From assembly GCA_964035545.1 (NCBI GenBank), contig OZ037767.1, positions 27,265,628 to 27,329,627 of the forward strand: a stretch of 64,000 bases of DNA. Direction: 5' to 3'. A program made the position numbers and the translations under genes. A model generated the notes under the pieces. The model made no database searches. It was not told the DNA's origin and saw only the letters and a list, made by a program, of their open reading frames with translations. The DNA comes from Bugula neritina (taxonomy: Eukaryota; Bryozoa; Gymnolaemata; Cheilostomatida; Bugulidae). Below are positions 44,998-56,500 of this stretch, in pieces. The stretch's first letter is position 1; every line of letters starts with the position of its first letter.

Positions 44998-47950
44998 TTA
45001 TTCGTGACCTTTAACTAAAAGATTTAAAGCTCTCTGTAAGTAATCTATAGCAGACTCGCGGTCTTCATAAGTGAGAGAACTAGTAGCAAACTTTGAATAT
45101 TTTGTAGCTTTTTCCCAATCAACTTGAAAATTTCCAGCAGTTGCTAAAACAATGATTTAATATATTTACTAAAGCTACAAAGTGTGATGTAAAGAATATA
45201 CAATTGCAGAAGAAGGAACCATATACTTACCAGGTGATGGCTGTTGGTGAATAGGTGGCTGTTGGGGCACAGTAGCAGGTGGTTGTTGGGGTCCAGTAGC
45301 AGGTGGTTGTTGAGACACATTAGGTGGTTGTTGAGACACATTAGGTGGTTGTTGAGACACAGTAGGTGGTTGGTGAGAACCTTCATCCACTTGATTGCGT
45401 GATGCCATGTAAGATGAGATTGCCAGATTTCCTATGTCTAAAATATAGCTTTTAGTCAATACCAGAAGCTGCTTTGAAATTGAAATAAATTGTCAGAAAT
45501 TTTATTCAATACAGACCCAGATCTTGTCCTTCTTCATCTACAGGGCCGGGCACAGGAGTTATCCCTGACTTCATACATTTGTTTATATATGCTGATTTAT
45601 ACCTAGCATACTTTTTATACTTCTCAATCTAAAATAAAATTGCTGTATGAAGAAAAACTCTGGAAAATGCAATTGTGTATTTATGAATTTCATTTCAAAT
45701 TTAAAAAATTACAAAAAAACTTCAGTTTTTAAATACTTACATCTTCATTTAGTGGTCCAAAAACTGTTAGAACTTCAAAAAGTAACATTGAGTTATAAAA
45801 TGACTTCACAACATTTCTAAAATATAGGGTTGCATAGTAATTAATAAAACTAATTAAACATTAACTGCTGTTGAATGTACCTTTTAGCTTACTGTATATG
45901 TACAATTTGCAATTCTAAAACCCTAAATCTGCGTAAATAAAATGGTTTTTTAAAACTAATAAAATTACTTTTCCTGGGTAGTTTAGTAACTATAATGCCA
46001 TTACTAACCAACACTCTGCCTAAGTGCTGATTAGTATTGAGTTTATTAAGGTTTGAAATCAGGTGATTAAAGCTTAGACTTAAGTTTAGGAAAATATTTT
46101 TCAAGCTTTTATACAGTTATTACAGACATACTTGCAAATTTGCAACAAGTTCCAAAGAAACATCAGACAGACATTTATAAATAATAATAACTTATCAATC
46201 ACCTTAAGAAAACAAAAATTTGTAGCCATATTTTACGCCAGAAAAATAATTAACTTTTTTTATTTATTAAAATACAAGTAATGATAACTCAACATACTTG
46301 TTATATCTACCAGCTCTATCTTCAGTGTCAGCATGAGCAAACAATTTCAGAGCATAATGCTCTACAGAAGCCTGAGCTACAGTATCTGATTTGATAGCTT
46401 CCTCTGATGCTAGAGCTGCCTTCATCTATCAAAATAATAACAGTTTCATAGCGAAGAAAATTTTTACCTACGTAAAAATGGTGTCAAGTTTAAAAGATTC
46501 CGAACATACAAACAATAAAATATGTAGTTATGTAATTAAAACTTTTGTCATCACTTATTACTAAATGCACAAAAATTGCCTGTTCTAGCTGATCCATCAA
46601 GTATAGCAGAAATGCTTTAGCTTCTGGAGATGTTCTGTCAATTTCCATACCCTTTTGAAGAGCATACATTCGACCTGAATGAACATAAAAATGTTTTACT
46701 TTTATGGTGATTGTCACATTGTGTTTATATGCTTTTATAGTATTATTTTATAACCACAGATCAATTATTTGAGAATTATCAACATTAATAGTCATAGCAT
46801 TGGTTACATAAAAATAAATATGAATGACCTAATTCAATTGCAAACATTGTTAATAAAATATTGATATAATATATTCAAAGTATAAAACAAGACTAAGAGC
46901 AAGAGTAATGATTCACTTATAATTATTAATATTCATAATATGATTATATTAAAGTGTTCACTTAATGTGATAATTATAATACACACCTAAATGAATATCA
47001 TAATAACTTGCTTGAAAATCAAAATGAGCCACTAAATAAATAAACGAGTAATAACTCACAAGCAATAGAAAATCATAACGATTGTACTACTTACAATCAA
47101 TACAAGTAACAATAAATATAATACTGTAATCAATTTTATCCTTATGGTTATGATCTGATTATTATAATTATTGTAAAATATAAACTTGAATTGTGACATT
47201 TACTAAAATAATAAAGTTAAAGTAACTATTATTATATAAATATTTAGTTGATTTAAATTTAATAAATGAATGTTCATGTTGTAGTAATATTAGCGTTACC
47301 ATAAATATCACACTCGGTATGAACTATTACACTTAAATCTAATATAATACTATTACTATTAATCATCTTAATCTGAAAATAAATTATTGAATTTGAATAT
47401 CAGCATGACTTGTTAGTGTTACACTTACTCTTAGTCTTAGTTTTACTAATAGTGATACTCATACTGATAGTGACTTACTCTTGCAACTGAGTCTGAGTAA
47501 CTACTAACTTACTCCAGTACTTAGTAGTTTAAGTTAGTGTTATACTTAGACTCTTATCAGTTTTATCATTATGTCTTATAGTTATACTTAGTTTTATACT
47601 TATAGATTTTAAGCTTATAAGTTTATAGTTATACTACTACCAGTTTGTTCGCTTTTATTATCAATATCAAATTAAACATGAATTATTATCAATAATAATA
47701 TTGTTATTATAATTATGAATATGATTGTCATTAATGATTATCATTATGATTATGATTATCAACTATAAGTATAAGACAAGTACATAAATATTATGAATCT
47801 ATTTCAAACTTAGCAACTATTTTACAACTTGGATTGTTACTTACAGTAATAAGACACGATTGGAAATTTATTATCATGTTCTTGGGCAGTTTTTAGGTAG
47901 TGTTGAAGAGGTTTAAAATTTGGAGGAAGTGGGGGAATGGAAGCTGCCAT
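44998..47950 (-). CDS. VTA1: VTA1 (LIP5), Vps4 cofactor for ESCRT-III disassembly, 7 exons
   Basis: VTA1/LIP5 binds ESCRT-III/CHMP tails through N-terminal MIT-like helices and stimulates Vps4 through its C-terminal VSL domain in multivesicular body sorting. Exons: 47845-47950, 46580-46674, 46298-46425, 45741-45816, 45517-45628, 45231-45437, 44998-45143; 289 residues. Matches include LPPNFKPLQHYLKTAQEHD, RMYALQKGMEID, LMDQLEQ, EHYALKLFAHADTEDRAGRYN, KSFYNSMLLFEVLTVFG and YARYKSAYINKCMKSG. The VSL region is ATKYSKFATSSLTYED...AIDYLQRALNLL. The linker holds tandem QQPPNVS/QQPPATG-type repeats. Intron 2 appears to use a GC donor (CAG|GCAATT), because that choice alone keeps the human spacing exactly. 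Confidence 0.95.
45240..45380 (-). repeat. In-frame coding repeat in VTA1 linker (QQPP-x-VS units)
   Basis: About six tandem 21-24-bp units within exon 6 encode QPPTVSQ, QPPNVSQ, QPPNVSQ, QPPATGPQ, QPPATVPQ and QPPIHQ. The unit keeps reading frame and makes a flexible Pro/Gln linker between the MIT and VSL domains. Confidence 0.85.
46860..47830. repeat. AT- and TAG/TAC-rich simple repeats in VTA1 intron 1
   Basis: The 1.2-kb first intron of VTA1 carries degenerate repeats, densest at 47380-47770 (ttagtgttacacttac, actcatactgatagtgac, tcattatgattatgatta). They resemble the intergenic tracts at 8130 and 15225. Confidence 0.6.
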
Positions 47951-48161
47951 CTTGATTACTAACAGTCATATGCCTTATAATCATTATTATTATCCTCACA
48001 TGCAAGTTAACCAATGATGTAAGCTCAAAGTAATACAACGGATACCATCGAAGTTTCGTTTTTGGAGAGTACACAACTTCAGTAACGTCATCACTACAAA
48101 TTCTAGTTTCTTGTAGACGCATTTTGTATATTCCAATGTAATATTAATATAAGCAAAATTA
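47951..48161. promoter_or_regulatory. Divergent promoter region of VTA1 and the 165-residue gene
   Basis: 211 bp separate the VTA1 ATG (minus) from the candidate ATG of the plus-strand gene. A minus-strand open frame starting at 48122 overlaps the VTA1 start out of frame and would act as a uORF if transcribed. Confidence 0.5.
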
Positions 48162-49722
48162 ATGAATAGCAATATGTATCACAGGAAAATTATACCACCA
48201 GCAAATTTAACTAGCTTTGCTAATACTAATTGTAATTGGCCTCTAAGAAAACAAAATTCTGTACCAAATTTCCCACTAGATGAACATGCCAGGTAAACAA
48301 ATTTTATACACTTTCATATGTATGTAAGAACTCAGCTTATATGGAAGTATTCAGTACACATCATAAATCCTCTAACTCTGTGTGAATAACCTTAATGTAT
48401 AGAATTTTTGTATATAACTGTACTATATACTGTACTATAGCAGTGTTATGTTATATAATACTGTATTATACCATATTATACAGTATTGCTCTATAAAGTT
48501 TATATAGTACAGCCAATAGATTATAGCCTATTATACAGTAAATCAAATATATTATGCTCTAACATATCCAACATTACACAGCATTATACTGCATAATATA
48601 CTGCATTATACTGCATTATACTGCATATACTGCAACTATATAATACCATATACAAGATATGATTTTGAATTACAGAATGAGAATGTATGAAAGTGAAAAG
48701 AGGTTTCTTGATATGCTATCACAGAGGGACAGAATTGTTGTAAAATCTGCTGTTAGCCACACTAAAAGCACTGCAGGTTAGAATGCTCCAAGTATATACA
48801 CATGCACATGCACATGCACATGCACATGCACATGCACATGCATATATATTATATAAAGCATGTCTAATGCTATAACACTGCATATACCTGAAAATATGTA
48901 ACAGTTTTTGACCTGAACACCGACAAAAAAGTTTTAACAAATAAATAAAACTAAATGAAGTTGTGAGCTTTTCAAATTTTCCAGTTCTACAACAGATTAA
49001 ATTAAGAAAAATTAAGATTTGCTCATACTATATTGCTACATTTTAACAAATTTTAGACAAGACAAACTTGGGCAGTAAAAGAATGTTACCAAATCGATGG
49101 GACCGTTACCCATTTCATGGTTATTATAATGACAAGTCCAGCGTTACTGGTCCAAACTACAGCTCAAAACAACCAACATGTAGGAAGGTAAAAAGCAATT
49201 CTATATTCAAATATGTCACTTTGTGTGGTGAACTGGCAAGCACTATGCTATAGTAGCTGTATCCTTCAATTCTATGAATGAGACTGCCTTTTTTAAATTA
49301 TGTTTTATTGTTTAAAGGAATAGATATAAGAATATGAGATAAACTCTGATTACAGGTTTTAAGACTCAAGTTTTTTGTGTTCATTTGCTGGACCTTACTA
49401 GAATAGAATAACATATCAGTATGCTGTATATACAGTACACTGTAGATACAGCATATACAGTATACTGTATACAGTATATACAGTATATACTGTATATACA
49501 GTATATACTGTATATACAGTATATACTGTACATACCACGTCTGGGTTGTTGGAGATTTGTTAACTTATACTCGTAGTTTCATTACAGGGAAGTAGTACTA
49601 GCCAGCTTCCAACTATCAAGAATGTAACCATCCCAAAACAAGAAAAACACCTGAAAAAGTCAGTGATTTTGTCAAGGAAAGCTATACCACTTCAAAGACT
49701 GCATGCTGTTATGATTGTTTAG
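48162..49722 (+). CDS. Unrecognised 165-residue basic protein, 4 exons
   Basis: Four open segments join with consistent phases and clean splice motifs: 48162-48292 (AG|GTAAAC), 48676-48776 (tacag|A ... G|GTTAGA), 49057-49187 (tttag|AC ... AAG|GTAAAA) and 49588-49722 (tacag|GGA ... TAG stop). The total is 498 nt. The product is basic, with short motifs MYESEKRFLDMLSQRDR, RWDRYPFHGYY and KQEKHLKKSVILSRK. It has no signal peptide or membrane segment. Two introns contain microsatellites. It was not recognised from any family. It could be a fast-evolving lineage-specific or ciliary-type protein, but nothing shows a function. The first exon start is the first in-frame ATG (48162). Confidence 0.6.
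48798..48845. repeat. (CACATG)n microsatellite
   Basis: About seven near-perfect copies of acatgc in the intron after exon 2 of the 165-residue gene. Confidence 0.9.
49430..49532. repeat. Self-complementary TATACAGTATATACTG array
   Basis: Repeats of the 16-nt palindromic unit tatacagtatatactg, with degenerate copies at the left edge. Each unit and the whole array are inverted repeats, so strong hairpin or cruciform folding is expected. It lies in intron 3 of the 165-residue gene. Confidence 0.85.
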
Positions 49723-50573
49723 CTCATCTGCAAGAGCTAAAATAATGGGTTTAATTTGCAGCGTTTGTTTTGCAATTTTATTGAAACTTCAACTTTTCAC
49801 TGCAAACCATTTTATAAAAATATACTGAGCATGTAATAAATGCTTTGACTTCCATACTAAAATATTTGTCAATATCCATTTATTTTCATGCATATTGGTG
49901 CCATGTACACACACCTCCACGTATTAAAATATGACCTGTTTATCATATTATATTGTTCAAACTCTACAGTTACCTCTTTAAGGGTTTTATAAGTAGTCTG
50001 TATCATAATGCTAGTTTTTGCTTCTCTAGAAAGGGCTTAACATTTGAGAATTGTCTATTATATTTTCACCTTATAGACTTTAGAATATTTAGTTTTTGCT
50101 TGTGCCAAACATAATCATATTTAATGCTGATTTAATAAATCTGGTTTTATTGACACTAAAATTTAGTAAGCATTGTGTTTCAGAATCTTAATGGATTAGA
50201 AGACATATAAAAGACAATACAAAAATATAAAGCTATGATTTAACACATAAAAAACTGGCAATAATTGCATAAATTCAATATTTTTAAAGAAAAGTATTTT
50301 TGTCATTTGAAACTTAGAAAAAATATATATTATAAACTTATATATTATAATATATTATTATAAACTTTGGTGCAGAAAATAACCCAAAACTTTAAGTAAA
50401 TTAGTTAAAACTCACACGTGTGTATAAAATGTATCAGAAGCACAACAAATATAAATCAAAAAAACTTTGAAGAGCAAGCCAAATATAAATAACGTGATAC
50501 AACACTACAACACAGAGTTATCTCCACGTATGAGTTTAGTAGCCTGAGTACCATAAGTTGAGTAGTGGGCTAC
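49723..50573. other. Convergent intergenic region before the PKHD1L1-like gene
   Basis: 3' flanks of the plus-strand 165-residue gene and the minus-strand PKHD1L1-like gene. AT-rich. No gene or ordered repeat was seen. Confidence 0.55.
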
Positions 50574-53500
50574 TTAGTATCCCCAACTTCTGGGCTGTGC
50601 TGGCTCCACTTGTGTCTTCTTAGGTGTAGCAGACTGCTTCGGGGCTGTAATTATTATGTAGCATACAAATAATAATATGCTACATCAGTAATGTTTCTTA
50701 GTCTGGTTATAAGTAGTTATCAGTGCAGTTGCTTAATATGAACAGGTTATATGAGCAAGTAATATGAGCAGGTAATATGAACAGGTTATATGAGCTAGAT
50801 ACGGGACTAACGGAAGAGTTTAAAGTTTCAAAAAGTTTAAAATAAAATCTAAACCAAAAAATATGTAAGTTTTCCCAAAAAGTGTTAAAGCGAACTTTTC
50901 TAGTCGATAAATTTGCCAAATCTATTAGCTTAGCGATTGAAAAAGCATTAAAAATGCAATACTATGACAAAAGAATCATACCACTTTCATCGATTCTTTC
51001 CAAATCAGCTTTCCTTGGCTCAAGCTGTGGCAGCTTGGTTGAAGTGGGAGGTGCTCCAATGTAAGTCATGTTTTCTTCCAAGAAGAATGGTGTGATGGAT
51101 CGAGATGAGTCGTTCACTTTGGAGTTGCCCGCTATAATTCATTAATTATATTATCACTGCTATATAATATTAATTTGCTACTAGTGGTCTTTCTTTAGCA
51201 TGAAAATCTGCCATACAGACATACGTCTTCAACATTAATACTAAATACATTAAAATTGTATAATATTTACTGTTGCTTCAAATAGTATGTATGATCTGAA
51301 TATCTAGTGGAATATCATTTGGAGACTAAATTTCACAGAAAATATAAACGAGTAGTTATTTTGTAAGCTTATTTAGTAAAACAAATAACTATTAAGCTTT
51401 TTTCTCACCTATCTCCACTTTGTCCTGTTCGGGTAGCGGGACAAATTATTATTATGCCCTACTATGTAAAAAGTATCCGAAGCTCTACAGCACCTTTAGC
51501 AATAGTCACCTGCTCAATGTAATAGTTATACTAATAATAATAACATATGATTTGTATAGTCTTACCTTTCATTTTAGCCACAATGACAGCAATGATTATG
51601 AGGATGACGACGACGGCAGCGCAGCATGCGATTACTATGATGACCCATAGAGGCAGAGCATTCGGATCTTCAGCAACCTACAACAAATCACTTGCAGAAA
51701 TGATGCCTTCAAGCAGCTTATCACAGAGTATAATGTACAATGGGTTCAGACCTAATCACCACTATTGGAAATTATGCATAGTATTTTATTTGAAATAATT
51801 TTTCTTCTATTAAATAGTTTAAAGAAAATATTCTAAGCTCAGATTTTAATGTTGAACTAGAAGCTTTATAATTTTAGTTAAAATATTTTATGTTGAAACT
51901 GCTAAAACTAAAATAAAAATTTGCTAATACGAATATCTGAACAATCAGTATCTGTAATTTCTATGCAGTTCATATCCCAACCTTTTACTATCTCAACGCC
52001 TGAATTGAAAAAGTTTAAAAATATTAAAAAAAAATTATTGAACAGAGTTACTCACAGGACATGGGAGAGAAAGGTGAAAAGTTACTTACAGCTGGCACTG
52101 TAGTTTCCTCGGTGCTCTCTCCTTCTACACTAATTTCATTGGCCAAATACTTGCTGTCATCAAACATTATGGCAGCAGTTTCCTGCTCCACTGACTCTCG
52201 TAGACTAAGAATCACATCGCTCACGGTGTCGACGGCACCACCCACCGTAAATTTACATTCTAAACCTGTAAAACAATACAGTCTAAGATGAGTTGCTTCT
52301 AAAAATTTCTACGATTTTGAAAATCAAATTTTCTTTCCAACACATTAAGTACATTTAGCCAAAGTGTAAAACAAGCTGGTCTTTTAAGAAATGTCTAATA
52401 AAATTTCCTTTTCCTCATCAAATACTCCCTCTATACCATGTTATATGTGAGCATATCTTCTACCGCTACCTTATAGCCATGTGGCAAACAGGAATAGTTC
52501 CTGGCTCAAGAGTAGCTGTTAAACACAATTTGAGAGTTGAGCAAAATCTGATATACAATAAACTAGTAGAAAAAGACACTGACTAATGAGTAACATACCT
52601 TCTGTGCAGCTCACAGCAGCAAAGCTAACATTGTCATAGGTATGAAGCAGGTGGTTAAACAGGGTTATCTCAAAATAGGGAAGGTTTGTACTGTTAACAG
52701 AGCTACTGTCAGCGAATGCCAGAGTAACTTCCTTAGTGATGAAAACGTTCACCTCTGTGTACCCAGCCTATAACACAATTAGCCATCTTGTTACTAATTA
52801 AATCTCTCTAAAATAACCTGAACTGATTATTGAAGGCTCAAATTCAAATTGAACAAAATATCCCAATGTATAAACCAACATGCACTTGTAGGCTACTGTA
52901 GGCTACTACTCTGTTCAGCTATAAACTTACTGGATAGACAACAACGGGAGAGGAAATAGTAGTGAATCCATAGGAAGCATCTGGAGCTGATTTCACCAGA
53001 ATGTCAAGGACATATCCATTCTTACGAGACAGAGCAAGATTGGTAATGAGTGACGTGCCGTCATTAGAATCAACCACATCCCAGTTGGTAGAGCTTACCA
53101 CCAGTTCACCATCAGTGTAGTTGACCACAGAGTTCAGACTTACGAACACACTGAAACTCATACCCTGTAACACATGTCAGCTGAGAATGTAAATGCTTGA
53201 CGCTATTCACATTGAAGACAGCCGTACATATATTTTAGCAGCTGTCTAATTTCGCTACAAGTTGCAAAGTACTTTATTTTAAACTGAATTTGAACAAAAT
53301 TGTCATTTTTTATGACCAACAATATTTTCACTGCCTAATATAGACAAGCTCTAAATTCAAGAATACTAATCTGACTTTTACTTAAATTCTTTAAAAATAC
53401 ATGTCTCATCACCAAGTGAATGAATTTCAATGACAACAATAAAAATGTCACTTTCTTTTGTTTAGGCCCAACATTCTTATACACTAAACGTAAGATAGTC

Positions 53501-56500
53501 ACGACTGAAAAAACCTCATGAGAATAACAAACATGTACACCTGGTCACATAGAATACCTGTAGTAGCGCTTAGCAACACACGATTACCTGCACAAAGCAG
53601 CCATGCAGCATAGCTATGCCTACCTGCCAATCATTGTACGAGAAAGGTGTATTTGTTCCTTTCTCCATCAACTCGACCTTGACATCAAAAGATTCGCTCT
53701 CGGTCAATGTACTCGGGATTGTAATGACGGCATCCATCTCTCTTCTCTCCACATCGAATGAGTCAGTGAATCCCTTAATATGCGTCATGTTCAAAGGTGA
53801 GCTGGCGTAGAACTTGAGCTTATATCCTAGAACATATGCAATGTCAAGGTTAAACACGGGCTTATAATTGTCTTTATTGTTAAACAAATGCATTAAAAAG
53901 CTGGTCAAAGTGTTGACCAACAGGAGAATTGCGGAGGAACATACCACTTCCTGGTGCAGATACGATCAGGTCACTAAAGTTGGCCCAGCCGTTGACAATA
54001 GGTGCAGACGTGCTGCCACCATAGAGGATGCTAGACTCAAGACCTGGCGGGGTTTCCAGTTCTACTGTAGCGACCCAATTATTGTTACCAAATTGAGAGA
54101 CCAACTCGCCGTCTGAGTTTACAAGCTGTACTTGTATCTCATCCATTTTCTTCCCTTCCAACACAGAGGTAGGCTGAGTATACAGACTAAAGGCCGCAGG
54201 TAACTTAATCTCTATACCTTCCTCTTCTACGTCTGCTGCTACGTCTGCCCATGCAGGGTCATCTGGGTCAGGCAGTGGCACAGAAACGTATACCTACAGC
54301 AAAGTTAACACAAACATCTACTTATACATATAGAGGTTAGATATTTGAAACTTTCACTAATAATATTACCTTCTCAAAACGTGACCTTAACAAAGAATTT
54401 TTACCCACAAGGTTAACTTCAATAGAAGCTCCAAGTACACAGATAGTAGAATGCAAAATAAAATCTGCAACAACTTAAAAGCTGTTTTAGCCCAAGTTAT
54501 GGGCAAAGGAAGTAAAGTATATGCAGATGACTCACAGCGCTGTACGGCAGCCCAAGTTCAGCAGACAGCTCTCCGGTCTGAGCGGCATCAATGATCTCAT
54601 CTCTTAGCACATTGAGCTCTTCAACGCTGAGTCCATCAGTCACCGTATCGTTGATTGAGAGGGTAGGAGTTCCACCTGACACAAACCATTATTAAACAAA
54701 CTTGTTCCAAAACTTAGCTAAGCTCCTGACTTTCATATCTATTTATTTAGATTTATATATTAAATGATAGAACTAGGCTCACCTATTTCAATTTGAACAA
54801 CGATGTGTCCAGGATCAATAGCTCGCTTCTTTCTATTAGTTACGGAGTCTTCTGGTATTACATTTACTACTCTTATCTGTAGAATATTGTAAGTATTGTA
54901 TACATTTACTACTCTTATCTGTAGAAATATTGTAAGTAATGTATACATTTACTACTCTTATCTGTAGAATATTGTAAGTATTATATACATTTACTACTCT
55001 TATCTGTAGAATATTGTAAGTATTGTATACATTTACTACTCTTATCTGTAGAAATATTGTAAGTAATGTATACATTTACTACTCTTATCTGTAGAATATT
55101 GTAAGTATTATATACATTTACTACTCTTATCTGTAGAATATTGTAAGTATTGTATACATTTACTACTCTTATCTGTAAAATATTGTAAGTATTGTATACA
55201 TTTACTACTCTTATCTGTAGAATATTGTAAGTATTGTATACATTTACTACTCTTATCTGTAGAATATTGTAAGTAATGTATACATTTACTACTCTTATCT
55301 GTAGAATATTGTAAGTATTGTATACATTTACTACTCTTATCTGTAGAATATTGTAGGTAATGTATACATTTACTATTCTTATCTGTAGAATATTGTAAGT
55401 ATTGTATACATTTACTGCTCTTATCTGTAGAATATTGTAAGTAATGCATAATTCAAGAGTCACAAAAACTTTGTCTGAATTTGTGAGAAAAATTGCATAT
55501 TAGACATCATTTATCTTACTTATTATTCAATAAATCTATATCAAAAGGTTAGCAAATTCATAAAATCAGCTAAAGCTAATTATGTTTCAGAATTAATCAT
55601 ACTGGGCCAATCTTTCATGAATACTATAGCAGCTGACTTTACCTTCTCTGGAGGAATGTCAAAGAAGATGGCCAGATTGCTTGTCAGTTGTTCACCAAAG
55701 AACTGGTCTTCTGTCATCACGAGGTCAAAGGTTAACATTATCATATTAGACATGTGTATGTCAACAGATGCCTCTCCACTGACAGTGACATACATCAACT
55801 GTTTCCACCGATTCTATTCAATGTATAGACTGCATGATAGATCTACACGTGCACTGAGTTTGAGAAAAATATATTATATTAATACTACATTGTAGAATTA
55901 GTATATTAGTGTTATATTGTATTATCATTTTTATACAATATTTATTTTTAAAAAAAATCAATCAATATACTCTATTATGTTATTATTATATTGCATTAAT
56001 ATTATATTACTACTACATTATATTATCCTTATATACAATATTCATTACAAACTGCCAACCTGAAAGTTGGCCCCATTAGCCGACTCCACAGTAGGGCAGA
56101 ATTCACAGCCGGATCTGTCGACTGGAGTTTTATATTCAAGGTCATCTCCATTCATCTCAGCATTTTCCGGCACAACGTACTCCCCGTCAACATACACATC
56201 AATTCTACAACACAGTAAAAGATTAGGACAAAGGTCGTTCATATTCACTAGCATAACTTACACTACAGCTTACTGAGACAGACACAGTGTGCCTTACAAA
56301 CTAAATAAAACTTTATACCTAGGTGTATGTACATCTCACACTTCCTATATTCAAACCATTTTATAGCAAGCACAGCCTGTTGAATGTATTCTGAAAGAAA
56401 TAAAGTGTTGGCAATTTCTAACCTGTTGGAGATCTCATAAAATATTTCCAAAGATATTTTATCTTCAGGTCCGGCATCGATTAGTGTGAGTCGAAGTTTC

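Noticed and set aside
47913-48122. A separate minus-strand gene overlapping the VTA1 start
   Set aside because: It lacks homology and overlaps VTA1 exon 1 out of frame; at most a uORF.
54981-55463. A 160-codon repetitive protein through the 42-bp array
   Set aside because: It is a by-product of the unit length being a multiple of three; the array is intronic in the gene model. The splice-site duplication is reported instead.
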